Origin: Shewanella chilikensis
GTDB lineage: Bacteria; Pseudomonadota; Gammaproteobacteria; Enterobacterales; Shewanellaceae
Direction: 5' to 3'
DNA length: 64,000 nt
Assembly: GCF_002836945.1 (NCBI RefSeq)
Contig: NZ_NIJM01000008.1
Coordinates: 44,045-108,044 of the forward strand
In this document: piece by piece, positions 49,585-58,079 of the stretch
How positions within the stretch are numbered: the stretch's first letter is position 1
Layout of the letters: each line of letters opens with the position of its first letter
The notes under the pieces: generated by a model
What the model was told of the DNA's origin: nothing
The model's database searches: none
What the model saw: only the letters and a program-made list of their open reading frames with translations
Program-made: the position numbers and the translations under genes

Positions 49585-49737
49585 TCAGTGACTGGCGACG
49601 CCGCCGAGGGCCAGCATGATCCAGATGATCAGGCCATAGAGGCTGATACCTGTGATGGTCAGGGCCGGAAACAGCATGAAAATAATCAGGCCGTGGGCCA
49701 TAAGTTCCTGTTTTTTGCTTGATGTGGACTCAGACAT
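49585..49737 (-). CDS. torE: Small membrane protein TorE
   Basis: 50 residues: a short charged head MSESTSSKKQ and one hydrophobic helix of about 35 residues. It is the first gene of the Shewanella torECAD operon, where small torE-type (NapE-like) proteins are known; its role is not settled. ATG 49737 follows GGAG by 8 bases. The frame is open for another 105 codons upstream but that extension covers the TorR boxes and is not a plausible protein. Confidence 0.85.
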   Translation of the reverse strand: MSESTSSKKQELMAHGLIIFMLFPALTITGISLYGLIIWIMLALGGVASH

Positions 49738-49834
49738 AGTGATTGCTCCAACGCAGCAGGGTTTGCTTGATGGGGCCACTATAGGGAAAGGATGTGAATG
49801 ACGATTGCGCTGCCAATGAATGGGATTTGAGTAA

Positions 49835-49854
49835 ATATGAAAAGTTATGAACAA
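49835..49854 (-). promoter_or_regulatory. Two adjacent TorR boxes upstream of torE
   Basis: On the minus strand, TTGTTCATAA (49845-49854) is followed directly by CTTTTCATAT (49835-49844); the E. coli box is CTGTTCATAT. A candidate -10, TATAGT, is at 49778-49783 on the same strand, about 50 bp downstream. The rest of the 49738-50089 gap shows no gene; a possible third, weaker box (CTGAATAT) lies at 49858-49865. Confidence 0.65.
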
Positions 49855-50089
49855 CTGCATATTCAGGATGAGCCACAGATCCCGAAATCTTTTTAGCCGG
49901 GGGCGCCAATTTGCAGTATTATCCGCGACCAACAAAGGCTGCGTTGGACATCGTTTGACGATACTCCTTGGTGCCCACCACCTGCAGGTCACGTTTTGTT
50001 GTGGATCTCTCACCCGCCCAGCGGGGCTCTCACCTGCCGTAGCCGGCGTCATCTGACCCGAATAAAGAGATCAAAAAGGTAGAATAATT

Positions 50090-51445
50090 ATGATGTCTTC
50101 AAAGACAAGTACCGCTGTACCTACTACATCATCATGGCTGGAACGCTTCTTCAATATCAGCGCTCGTGGCAGCACTGTCCGCCAGGAAGTGATCGCCGGT
50201 TTGACCACGTTTCTTGCCATGGTTTACTCAGTTATCGTTGTCCCCTCCATGCTGGGAAAGGCCGGGTTTGATCCCGGCTCCGTGTTTATTGCCACCTGTC
50301 TGATTGCCGCCTTCGGCTCATTGCTGATGGGCCTGTGGGCCAATCTGCCGATGGCGATAGGCTGCGCCATCTCACTGACTGCATTTACCGCCTTCAGTTT
50401 GGTGCTGGGGCAGGGCATGAGCCTGCCTGTCACCCTGGGAGCGATTTTCCTTATGGGTATCGTCTTTACCCTGGTGAGCGTTACCGGCATTCGCCAGTGG
50501 GTGCTTGCTAACCTGCCCAAGGGGATTGCCCATGGTACAGGGATAGGTATCGGCCTGTTTTTGCTGCTGATTGCCACTAACAGTGTGCAACTGATTGTGG
50601 CCAATGATACCGGTTTGCCGGTCAAGCTCGGCGATATCCACAGCTTGCCGGTGATCGCCACTGTCGTGGGGCTGGCTGCCACTATCGGACTCGAGCGTCG
50701 CCGGGTACCGGGCGGCATTCTGTTGGTGATCATCGCTCTGTCAGTGTTTGGTTTGCTGTTTGACCCCAATGTGGAGTTCAAAGGCGTGTTTGCCATACCC
50801 GACTTAGGCGCAGAAGGCTCTTTGATTGGCCAGCTGGATATCATGGGTGCGCTTAACCCTGTGGTGCTGCCGATAGTGCTGGCGCTGGTGATGACGGCCA
50901 TCTTCGATGCCACAGGCACCATAAGAGCCGTGGCCGGACAAGCCAATCTGCTGGATAAGGACGACAACATCATAGGTGGCGGCAAGGCGCTGACCTCGGA
51001 TTCTGTCAGCTCTATTTTCGCCGGTCTGGTGGGCGGCGCACCTGCCGCCGTTTACATTGAATCGGCCGCCGGTACTGCCGCGGGCGGAAAAACAGGCCTG
51101 ACCGCCACTGTGGTGGGGGTACTGTTCCTGCTGATGATCTTCCTGGCACCCCTGTCTTATTTGGTGCCTGCCTACGCCACGGCGCCTGCGCTCATGTATG
51201 TGGGACTGCTGATGTTGTCCAATGTCACCAAGCTGGACTTCGATGACAAGGTGGATGCCATGGCGGGACTGACTTGCGCGGTATTCATCATACTCTCCTG
51301 CAACATAGTCACAGGCATTATGCTGGGGTTTGCGACCCTGGTTATCGGCCGTATCTGCAGCGGTGAGTGGCGTAAGCTTAAGCCAGGTGTGTTGGTTATC
51401 ACTATAGGCCTGGTGGTGTTCTATATGGGCGGCTGGGCCATCTAA
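50090..51445 (+). CDS. NCS2/AzgA-type purine permease
   Basis: Inner-membrane proton-driven uptake of purine bases. 451 residues, about 12-14 helices, with AzgA-like signatures: an N-terminal [37 protein letters not shown], and [13 protein letters not shown] with the later [22 protein letters not shown] segment. The group covers adenine, guanine and hypoxanthine carriers (PurP, GhxP in E. coli); which base is transported is not visible. ATG 50090 or 50093. Divergent from torE. Confidence 0.9.
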   Translation: MMSSKTSTAVPTTSSWLERFFNISARGSTVRQEVIAGLTTFLAMVYSVIVVPSMLGKAGFDPGSVFIATCLIAAFGSLLMGLWANLPMAIGCAISLTAFTAFSLVLGQGMSLPVTLGAIFLMGIVFTLVSVTGIRQWVLANLPKGIAHGTGIGIGLFLLLIATNSVQLIVANDTGLPVKLGDIHSLPVIATVVGLAATIGLERRRVPGGILLVIIALSVFGLLFDPNVEFKGVFAIPDLGAEGSLIGQLDIMGALNPVVLPIVLALVMTAIFDATGTIRAVAGQANLLDKDDNIIGGGKALTSDSVSSIFAGLVGGAPAAVYIESAAGTAAGGKTGLTATVVGVLFLLMIFLAPLSYLVPAYATAPALMYVGLLMLSNVTKLDFDDKVDAMAGLTCAVFIILSCNIVTGIMLGFATLVIGRICSGEWRKLKPGVLVITIGLVVFYMGGWAI

Positions 51446-51548
51446 CCTTGAGGTTCAAGCTTCAGGCTTGGTTTAGGGAAGGCTGACAAGGCCTTGTTTG
51501 TTGGCGCTTTTAATTCCCTACAGGGCATACTGCCCCTGATCCAATAAG

Positions 51549-51585
51549 ACGGCGGTCAAGCATTACTGCTTTGGCCGCCGTTTTT
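51549..51585. terminator. Terminator between convergent purine permease and sapC
   Basis: ACGGCGG / CCGCCGT outer stem and CAAGCA / TGCTTTG inner stem, with T5 to the right. A long, strong hairpin. Confidence 0.9.
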
Positions 51586-51611
51586 ATTGCCCCGGAATAG
51601 GGATGAGTGGA

Positions 51612-52298
51612 TTAATCCAGCAGCAAGTCGATTTGGTTCAGTGAACACAGGTGAGCATAAACCGGTGAGTAGACGCCGCGCTTGGCAAATTCCAGTTTAA
51701 CCTCATCGCTCAGGGCATTGAGCTTTTGCTCATCGACGATATAGAGGCCATCTATATTGCTCTTTTCACCTTGTTTGTTGGTTACTGTCAGAGTCTTGGG
51801 TTGCAGTAATTCATGGCTGGTCAGGGTCTTGACGAACTGCTTGGTGATTTCACGGTACTCAATCAGGTTGCCGATAAATTCGATGCGGTTTTTCAGGAAT
51901 TCTGTCTGCTCACCGGTTTCGGTAAACAGGGCTTCGCCCTTGTCTTCGCTGACATGCTTGCTGTTGACATCGATACCGATAAGGACATTTTCCTGGCTGG
52001 AGTCTCCGGCGGCAAAAGGTTGCATCCGGCACTGCATTGGCAGGTAACGTCGGGTCCAGGTGTTGTCCTTGATAAAGCAGTTGCTCTCAGGCTTCAGAGA
52101 GGTGATGGCAACCGGCTGGAAATCTCCACTTTGGCTGTTCTTGGCGAAAATGATCGGGAAACTGGTGGCGGCAGGCAAAAATTCCTGCACCAGCAAAGGC
52201 AACATATGGTGCTTCTCAAATTCGCTGAAATCTATGCCTGGAGTGACTTTCAGAGCCTTGTGTGCGCCGTTGTTGAGCGGGACGTATTGTGCTGTCAT
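51612..52298 (-). CDS. SapC-family protein
   Basis: 228 residues matching the SapC family in layout: FLPAATSFPIIFAK (near 42-55), the LKPESNCFI segment, WTRRYLPMQCRMQPF, and GVYSPVYAHLCSLNQID at the end. SapC-like genes recur next to TonB-dependent chitin/GlcNAc transport genes in Shewanella, Caulobacter and Xanthomonas; their role is not established. There is no membrane helix or signal peptide. It is divergent from the hexosaminidase, with a NagR-like operator about midway in the shared gap. ATG 52298. Confidence 0.85.
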   Translation of the reverse strand: MTAQYVPLNNGAHKALKVTPGIDFSEFEKHHMLPLLVQEFLPAATSFPIIFAKNSQSGDFQPVAITSLKPESNCFIKDNTWTRRYLPMQCRMQPFAAGDSSQENVLIGIDVNSKHVSEDKGEALFTETGEQTEFLKNRIEFIGNLIEYREITKQFVKTLTSHELLQPKTLTVTNKQGEKSNIDGLYIVDEQKLNALSDEVKLEFAKRGVYSPVYAHLCSLNQIDLLLD

Positions 52299-52605
52299 TG
52301 TCTTTTTATCCTTGTTGTTATTTGAGGTTCCGTCAGCCAATCAACTGACGCACCGGAAAATAAATCGTCACTGAAATATCGGCGCCAGAACCGCTTCTTC
52401 GGTTGTATTAGTACCGCAAACCAGTAAAAAGTTCAGCTTGAGACTTATTGGCTTGTGACCCCAAGCATGCTGCGGATGTTAACAGTGGTCAAACTGGATG
52501 TCATTGTTAAAAATATGTTCGCAAGCGCTGTTTTCAAGGGGGCTTGGGAAAATAAAAATTGTCAAAAAAATGTAGAAATAAGGTTTATACTTGTGTATGT
52601 TTACC
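52299..52605. other. Upstream region of sapC, no gene
   Basis: AT-rich with small hairpins CGTCAG/CTGACG (52331-52350) and AACCG/CGGTT (near 52391-52406), and a lone half operator TGTCATT near 52499. A minus-strand frame at 52479-52748 is not credible. Confidence 0.4.
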
Positions 52606-52623
52606 GATGACAGCGTTGTCATT
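52606..52623. promoter_or_regulatory. NagR-like operator 1 (sapC/hexosaminidase)
   Basis: GATGACAGCGTTGTCATT, a near-perfect palindrome sharing its core with the sites at 55872 and 60507. It is about 300 bp from both starts and 15 bp after a TATACT on the plus strand. Confidence 0.75.
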
Positions 52624-52922
52624 ATTTGTGTGACTATTGTTCTCATGGCCATGTTGTCTTGTAAGGTCTGCATGTCGAGGATGAGGTCTCCTTTACATGC
52701 CTTCCACAGTTGAGTATCTGTCGGGCGGCTGCGCAACTGTGTTTTCAATACTGTAGTCTCTCCCCGGAAACTAGAGTGGGCTGGGTGCTGATTTCAGTAC
52801 CTGGCCATTTTTTTATCCCGGTTGTCACTCAACATAGCTTGTTGAGGTGACAGCCACTGCTTGAGTCGACAGAGAATATGGCATCATGGTGAAAACAATA
52901 ATAAGGACAGGAGAGTAACGGA

Positions 52923-55625
52923 ATGAAGTTAACTATCGCGGCGTTAGCCATTGCCTTGAGCTTGGGGCTGACGGCTTGTTCTGACAAGCCGCCGGCAACC
53001 GGGACTGAACCAGGGCAGAGCCAAGCCGGTTCTTCGTCAAAAGCCTCGAACGAAGATCTGACTCAGAATAAGCTGCATAGCTTTGCCCAGAGTTTGCAGT
53101 TGAAATATGCCGTGCTGTCCAATGTGCCGGATGACAACTGCGACCCGAGCCGTGCCGAAGGCCGCTGTTTCCAGGCGCAAATTCGCCTGACTCCCGACGA
53201 AGATCTCAGCGCTTCTGACTGGGCCATCTATTTTAGCCAGATGCGTCCGGTACTCTCGGTTGCCTCACCTGAGTTTCATATAGAGCATATTCAGGGCGAT
53301 CTGCATCGTCTGACGCCAACCGCCGCTTTCGGCGGTTTCAAAAAGGGTGTCAGCGAAATCATCAATTTTCGCGGTGAGCTGTGGCAGCTGTCGGAAATTG
53401 ATGCCATGCCCAACTATTACATGGTGGTTGAGGGGCTCAAGCCGGAGGTCATCGCCAGCACTGAAGTTAAGCAAGACCCGGATACCGGGCTTGAGTTGCT
53501 TCCCTATGTGCAGCCTTACACGGATGCCGAGAAACAATATCGCCGCAGCTCACAGGATAAGCTGCCCTGGGATACCGCCAGTGTCGTCTTCGGCCAAAAT
53601 GCCGATACTCCCGATGATGCCGGCCTTGCGGTGGCAAGCCTTATTCCTAAGCCGGATTCAGTGACTTGGCTTGAACAAACACCTGTCACCCTCAATGCCG
53701 GGATTAAGCTTAACCCGAGCCACATAGCTACCGGAGTCGAGCTGCAATCACTCAAGGCGGCGCTCTTGCGCCTACAAAGGCTGGGTGTCAGCCAGAGTGA
53801 GCAAGGATTGGCGCTTAACTTGCTGCCGCTCAAGGGCGGACAAAGCGAGCACTATCGACTCGAGATTGAGGCCGGCGGAATTAACCTGGCCGCAGCAGAC
53901 GCCGCGGGTTATTCCTATGGCTTGGCGAGTCTTGCCGCCTTGCTGCAGTTGCCTGCCGATGATACCCAATCAATAGCACTGCCACAGCTGCGCATTCAAG
54001 ACGGCCCCAGATACCCGTTTCGCGGTATGCATCTGGATGTTGGCCGCAACTTCCACTCCAAGGCGTTTGTGCTGAGCCTGCTGGAGCAGATGGCGGCCTA
54101 TAAACTTAACGTATTGCATCTGCACATGGCCGACGATGAAGGCTGGCGCCTGCAGATCCCCGGTCTGCCGGAGCTGACCGAGATTGGCAGCAAGCGCTGC
54201 CACGATCTCGATGAAAACCGCTGTTTGCTGCCGCAACTGGGCAGTGGCCCCAATCCTGAGACTCAGGTCAACGGGTACTACACGACCCAGGACTATATAG
54301 ATATTCTCAAGTTTGCCGCCGCAAGACAGATCCAGGTGATCCCATCGATGGATATGCCGGGGCACTCCCGCGCCGCCATCAAATCGATGCAGGCACGTAG
54401 CCGCAAGCTATTGGCTCAGGGCGACAGTCAGGCCACCAGCCAATACCTGCTGGCGGATCCCGAGGATGCTACTGTCTACAGCTCTATTCAGTATTACAAC
54501 GACAACACGCTCAATGTCTGTATGGAGTCCAGTTACACCTTTGTCGCCAAGGTGATAGATGAAATTGCCAAGCTGCATCAGGCCGCCGGAGTACCGCTTA
54601 AGCGATACCACATAGGTGCCGATGAGACCGCCGGTGCCTGGCTCGACTCGCCGGCCTGTGAACGCTTTATTGCGGCCAATTCGCAGCGGGTGGCCGACAA
54701 ATCTGCCCTCGGCGCCTACTTTATTGAGCGGGTATCGCAGATGCTGGCCGAGCGCGGCATAGAGGCTGCCGGTTGGAGCGATGGCATGAGTCACGTCAAC
54801 CCGGCCAATATGCCGAGCCCGGTGCAAAGTAATATCTGGGACATAGTCGCCCACGGCGGCTTCAAGCGGGCGCATGCCCAAGCCAATCTCGGCTGGGATA
54901 CTGTACTGTCCAACCCGGAAGTACTCTATTTCGATATGCCGCCGGCGGCCGATCCGAAAGAGCCCGGCTATTACTGGGCCAGTCGCAGCAGCAACAGTCG
55001 CAAGTTGCACAGCTTTATGCCGGATAACCTGCCGGCCAATGCCGAGCAGTGGGGCGATATTGAGGCCAGGCCTTTTGTCGCCGATGACACAGAGCAACTC
55101 AGCCCACAAGGAAAGCGTCTCAGCGGCCCAATGGCGCCGGGCAGGGGCTTTGTTGGCCTGCAGGGGCAACTCTGGAGCGAGACGATTCGCAGCGACACGA
55201 CCGCAGCCTATATGATTTTCCCTCGCCTCTTGGTTTTGGCGGAAAAGGCCTGGCATAAGCCGGACTGGGAACTGGCTTACCGGCATCAGGGGGCAAGTTA
55301 CAGCCAGGATTCCGGTTATTTCGGTGCCGAGCAGCGACAGGCGCAGGCAGAGGATTGGCATCGACTGGCCAACATCCTGGGGCATAAGGAGTTGGCCAAG
55401 CTGGATAAGGCCGGGGTGCATTACCGTTTGCCGCTGCCGGGCGGCAGAATCAAGGGTGGCAAGCTTGAGGCCAATATCATCTTTCCCGGGCTCAAGATCC
55501 AATATCGCCGACCAGGAGCTGAATGGCAGGAGTATCGCGGCCCTGTGGCAATTGCTGCGCCGCTTGAGCTTCGCAGTGTTTCGCCCGATGGCCGCCGCTA
55601 CGGCCGGGTTCAGCCACTGAATTAG
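52923..55625 (+). CDS. GH20 beta-N-acetylhexosaminidase (chitobiase) lipoprotein
   Basis: Cleaves terminal GlcNAc from chitobiose and chito-oligomers at the cell surface or in the periplasm. 900 residues: lipoprotein signal with LTAC (lipid Cys19), an N-terminal carbohydrate-binding CHB_HEX domain (about 50-185), a GH20b domain, and the GH20 catalytic barrel with the HIGADE motif (Asp567, Glu568), RGMHLDVGRNFH and the LHLHMADDEGWRLQIPGLPE segment, then a C-terminal CHB_HEX_C domain. Vibrio chitobiases have the same domain order and similar length. AGGAGAG lies upstream of ATG 52923. The NagR operator suggests induction by GlcNAc. Confidence 0.94.
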   Translation: MKLTIAALAIALSLGLTACSDKPPATGTEPGQSQAGSSSKASNEDLTQNKLHSFAQSLQLKYAVLSNVPDDNCDPSRAEGRCFQAQIRLTPDEDLSASDWAIYFSQMRPVLSVASPEFHIEHIQGDLHRLTPTAAFGGFKKGVSEIINFRGELWQLSEIDAMPNYYMVVEGLKPEVIASTEVKQDPDTGLELLPYVQPYTDAEKQYRRSSQDKLPWDTASVVFGQNADTPDDAGLAVASLIPKPDSVTWLEQTPVTLNAGIKLNPSHIATGVELQSLKAALLRLQRLGVSQSEQGLALNLLPLKGGQSEHYRLEIEAGGINLAAADAAGYSYGLASLAALLQLPADDTQSIALPQLRIQDGPRYPFRGMHLDVGRNFHSKAFVLSLLEQMAAYKLNVLHLHMADDEGWRLQIPGLPELTEIGSKRCHDLDENRCLLPQLGSGPNPETQVNGYYTTQDYIDILKFAAARQIQVIPSMDMPGHSRAAIKSMQARSRKLLAQGDSQATSQYLLADPEDATVYSSIQYYNDNTLNVCMESSYTFVAKVIDEIAKLHQAAGVPLKRYHIGADETAGAWLDSPACERFIAANSQRVADKSALGAYFIERVSQMLAERGIEAAGWSDGMSHVNPANMPSPVQSNIWDIVAHGGFKRAHAQANLGWDTVLSNPEVLYFDMPPAADPKEPGYYWASRSSNSRKLHSFMPDNLPANAEQWGDIEARPFVADDTEQLSPQGKRLSGPMAPGRGFVGLQGQLWSETIRSDTTAAYMIFPRLLVLAEKAWHKPDWELAYRHQGASYSQDSGYFGAEQRQAQAEDWHRLANILGHKELAKLDKAGVHYRLPLPGGRIKGGKLEANIIFPGLKIQYRRPGAEWQEYRGPVAIAAPLELRSVSPDGRRYGRVQPLN

Positions 55626-55644
55626 TCTTTAAGCAGGTACGGAT

Positions 55645-55677
55645 GTGGGCTGGCGTTAACAGATAACGCCAGCCCAC
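55645..55677. other. Perfect 14-bp stem-loop after hexosaminidase gene
   Basis: GTGGGCTGGCGTTA pairs with TAACGCCAGCCCAC around ACAGA. GCTGCC follows instead of a T-run. Confidence 0.75.
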
Positions 55678-55700
55678 GCTGCCTGACTTATTTTTAATCC

Positions 55701-55728
55701 CTGGTTTTTAATGCCCGGTTTTTAATGC
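55701..55728. repeat. Two 14-bp tandem repeats downstream of hexosaminidase
   Basis: CTGGTTTTTAATGC then CCGGTTTTTAATGC, with a partial third copy (TTTTTAATCC) just before. The remaining gap to nagK shows no gene apart from the operator. Confidence 0.7.
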
Positions 55729-55871
55729 TTGAGTGGCGTTTGAGAGTGGTGAAGGACGCCCGAGTCGCTCAAAGATAGTGGCTTACTGAATATTTATTGG
55801 TTAATTTTCAATGCATTAATTAAGTCTGAGGCCTAGCCATGAGTCGATTTATCTCCGCTGATGAAAAATAA

Positions 55872-55889
55872 AATGACAACGCTGTCATT
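55872..55889. promoter_or_regulatory. NagR-like operator 2 (nagK operon)
   Basis: AATGACAACGCTGTCATT, an almost perfect palindrome about 170 bp before nagK. Confidence 0.8.
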
Positions 55890-56059
55890 TGTAATGTAAC
55901 ATTAGTTTAACCACATGGTTAACGATAGCTTTAACTTGAGTCCGCTCAGTGGAATGTCACCGGGGTTAATCCTGAAAGGCGCCTTACTGCAGCGATTTGT
56001 CAGTGTTCCGCCGCGCCAGATTGCGCCGTGACCATAAAAGAAACAGAAAGAGGTCTGCC

Positions 56060-57007
56060 ATGGGGGGAAACCCGACACCGGATACACAAGTGTATATAGG
56101 GATAGACGGCGGCGGCAGTAAGTGCCGGGCAACTGTCTACTGCCGGCAAAAGGGTGTGCTGGGAACCGGAGTTGCCGGTCGGGCCAATCCTTTGCACGGT
56201 CTGAGCCAAACTTTCGACTCCATCATAAGTGCTACAGGTTTGGCCCTGGCCGATGCCGGTCTGCAGCAAGCCGATTGCGCCAATATGGTGGCCGGTCTCG
56301 GGCTTGCCGGTGTCAATATTCCCAGGCTTTATCAGGAGATCCTCGATTGGCGGCATCCCTTTGCGGCCATGTACCTGACCACAGATCTGCATACCGCCTG
56401 CATAGGCGCCCACCAGGGGGAAGAGGGTGCCGTCATCATCACAGGCACAGGCTCCTGTGGTTATGCCCATGTGGGTGAACGGCAATTGTCTCTCGGTGGT
56501 CATGGTTTTGCTCTGGGCGATAAGGGCAGTGGTTCCTGGATGGGCTTGAAAGCCGCGGAGCAGGTGTTGTTATCGCTCGATGGTTTTGCGCCGCAAACAG
56601 CCCTTGGCGCCAAACTGCTGGCCCATTTCGGGGTGACAGATGCCCTGGGGATAGTGGAAAACCTCGCCGGACGCTCCTCCAGTTGTTATGCCGCCCTGGC
56701 GAGAATAGTGCTGTCCTGTGCGGCCGAGGGCGATGATACCGCTACCGCTATTGTCAGCGAAGGTGCCGACTATATCAGCCGGTTGGCACGGCGCCTGTTT
56801 GAACTTAATCCGCCGCGATTTGCCATGATAGGCGGCCTGGCCGAGCCGCTCAGGCCCTGGCTGGCCGACGATGTGGTCGAACGAATCGCCCCCGTGTTGG
56901 CGCCACCGGAAATCGGTGCCGTGCACTTTGCCATGCACCAACACTCGCAATTTTCAGCCCGTCCGGCCGATGCCGGCGCATACGACTTAGCAAAGGTGAA
57001 ACCATGA
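56060..57007 (+). CDS. nagK: N-acetylglucosamine kinase (BadF/BcrA ATPase family)
   Basis: Phosphorylates imported GlcNAc to GlcNAc-6-phosphate. 315 residues with the ASKHA fold: phosphate-1 loop GIDGGGSKCRATV (near 14-26), TGTGSCGYA, GDKGSGSWMG and a C-terminal MIGGLAEPL adenosine loop. The family also includes glucosamine kinases (GspK). Its context with nagB, nagA and a non-PTS sugar carrier supports GlcNAc. ATG 56060 follows AGAGG; the frame extends upstream through an Arg-rich stretch with no homology. The stop overlaps nagB by 4 bp. Confidence 0.9.
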   Translation: MGGNPTPDTQVYIGIDGGGSKCRATVYCRQKGVLGTGVAGRANPLHGLSQTFDSIISATGLALADAGLQQADCANMVAGLGLAGVNIPRLYQEILDWRHPFAAMYLTTDLHTACIGAHQGEEGAVIITGTGSCGYAHVGERQLSLGGHGFALGDKGSGSWMGLKAAEQVLLSLDGFAPQTALGAKLLAHFGVTDALGIVENLAGRSSSCYAALARIVLSCAAEGDDTATAIVSEGADYISRLARRLFELNPPRFAMIGGLAEPLRPWLADDVVERIAPVLAPPEIGAVHFAMHQHSQFSARPADAGAYDLAKVKP

Positions 57008-58002
57008 CCCATACCATAATGGAGCGCGAGGCTCGCAGTGCTCCCGAGAAGATTGCCAACCAGTTGCAGGCCAATGACCAGTTAACCCGGAAACTGGGGC
57101 AGCGGCTGCGCGAGTTTGCGCCCAAGTTTGTGATGATTGTGGGTCGCGGCTCTTCCGATCACGCCGGGGTATTTGCCAAGTATCTGTTTGAAATAGAGGC
57201 CGGTGTGCCTACTTTTGCCGCCGCGCCTTCGGTGGCCAGTGTCTATGGCAAGCGCTTGCAGTTGGCCGGTGGCCTGGTGATAGTCATCTCTCAGTCGGGA
57301 CGCAGCCCGGATATTCTGGCCCAGGCCAAGATGGCCCGCGAAGCCGGTGCCTTTTGCGTGGCGCTGGTCAATGATGAAACCGCCCCCATTAAGGACATAG
57401 TCGATCTTGTATTGCCGCTGCGCGCCGGAGAGGAGCAGGCGGTGGCCGCCACCAAGAGCTATTTGGCTACCCTGTCGGCGCTGCTGCAACTGGCCGCTGC
57501 CTGGACCCAGAGCCCTGAGTTGGCCCGTGCCATAGATGAATTGCCCCAGGCGCTGCAGGCGGCTGTGGATGCAGAACCGCAACTGACTGCCGAATCTTTG
57601 CAGGGCAGCAACAACCTGGTAGTGCTGGGACGAGGACTGGGTTATGCCATCAGTAAAGAGATAGCGCTCAAACTCAAGGAAGTCTGTGCTATCCATGCCG
57701 AGGCCTTCTCCAGCGCCGAGTTTCTTCACGGCCCTGTGACCCTGGTGGAGAACCAGCTCAAAATAGTCGATGTCTGTGTGGCCGATGAATCCTATGCCAG
57801 CCATCTTGAGCAGATAGCCGAAGTCGGGCGCCGAGGCGCTGAGTTGGTTCACCTCAAGCAAACCGCCAATGAGGTTCATCCCAGAGTGGCGCCTCTGGCA
57901 TTGCTGCAGCGTTTTTATATCGATGTGGCCGCTGTGGCCATAGCCAGAGGCATAGATCCGGATCAACCGGCCGGGCTTAAGAAAGTCACCCAAACCCTTT
58001 GA
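57004..58002 (+). CDS. nagB-II: Glucosamine-6-phosphate deaminase, SIS type (NagB-II)
   Basis: Converts glucosamine-6-phosphate to fructose-6-phosphate and ammonia. 332 residues made of two SIS domains, related to the isomerase half of GlmS and unrelated to classical NagB: GRGSSDHAGVFAKYLFE (near 42-58), ISQSGRSPD, AATKSYLATLSAL, ALKLKEVCAIHAEAFSSAEFLHGP. It lacks the glutaminase domain of GlmS. ATG 57004 overlaps the nagK stop (ATGA). Its own stop sits in the first of three 14-bp repeats. Confidence 0.93.
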   Translation: MTHTIMEREARSAPEKIANQLQANDQLTRKLGQRLREFAPKFVMIVGRGSSDHAGVFAKYLFEIEAGVPTFAAAPSVASVYGKRLQLAGGLVIVISQSGRSPDILAQAKMAREAGAFCVALVNDETAPIKDIVDLVLPLRAGEEQAVAATKSYLATLSALLQLAAAWTQSPELARAIDELPQALQAAVDAEPQLTAESLQGSNNLVVLGRGLGYAISKEIALKLKEVCAIHAEAFSSAEFLHGPVTLVENQLKIVDVCVADESYASHLEQIAEVGRRGAELVHLKQTANEVHPRVAPLALLQRFYIDVAAVAIARGIDPDQPAGLKKVTQTL

Positions 58003-58030
58003 TCCAAAACCTTTGAGCCGACCCCTTTGA
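57994..58030 (+). repeat. Three 14-bp imperfect tandem repeats over the nagB stop
   Basis: ACCCTTTGA-, AACCTTTGA- and CCCCTTTGA-type units begin at 57994, 58008 and 58022. The first contains the stop TGA (58000-58002). Confidence 0.75.
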
Positions 58031-58079
58031 TTAAAGTGGCCGACGTGCCCAACCTGGATAACGCAGTGGAGAGCAGAGA

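Noticed and set aside
49738..50052. N-terminal extension of torE by 105 codons
   Set aside because: It would translate through the TorR boxes and promoter; the last 50 residues alone match TorE and have their own GGAG site.
52479..52748. 89-codon minus-strand frame in the sapC-hexosaminidase gap
   Set aside because: Covers the NagR-like operator, has no ribosome site or family resemblance, and AT-rich random-looking composition.
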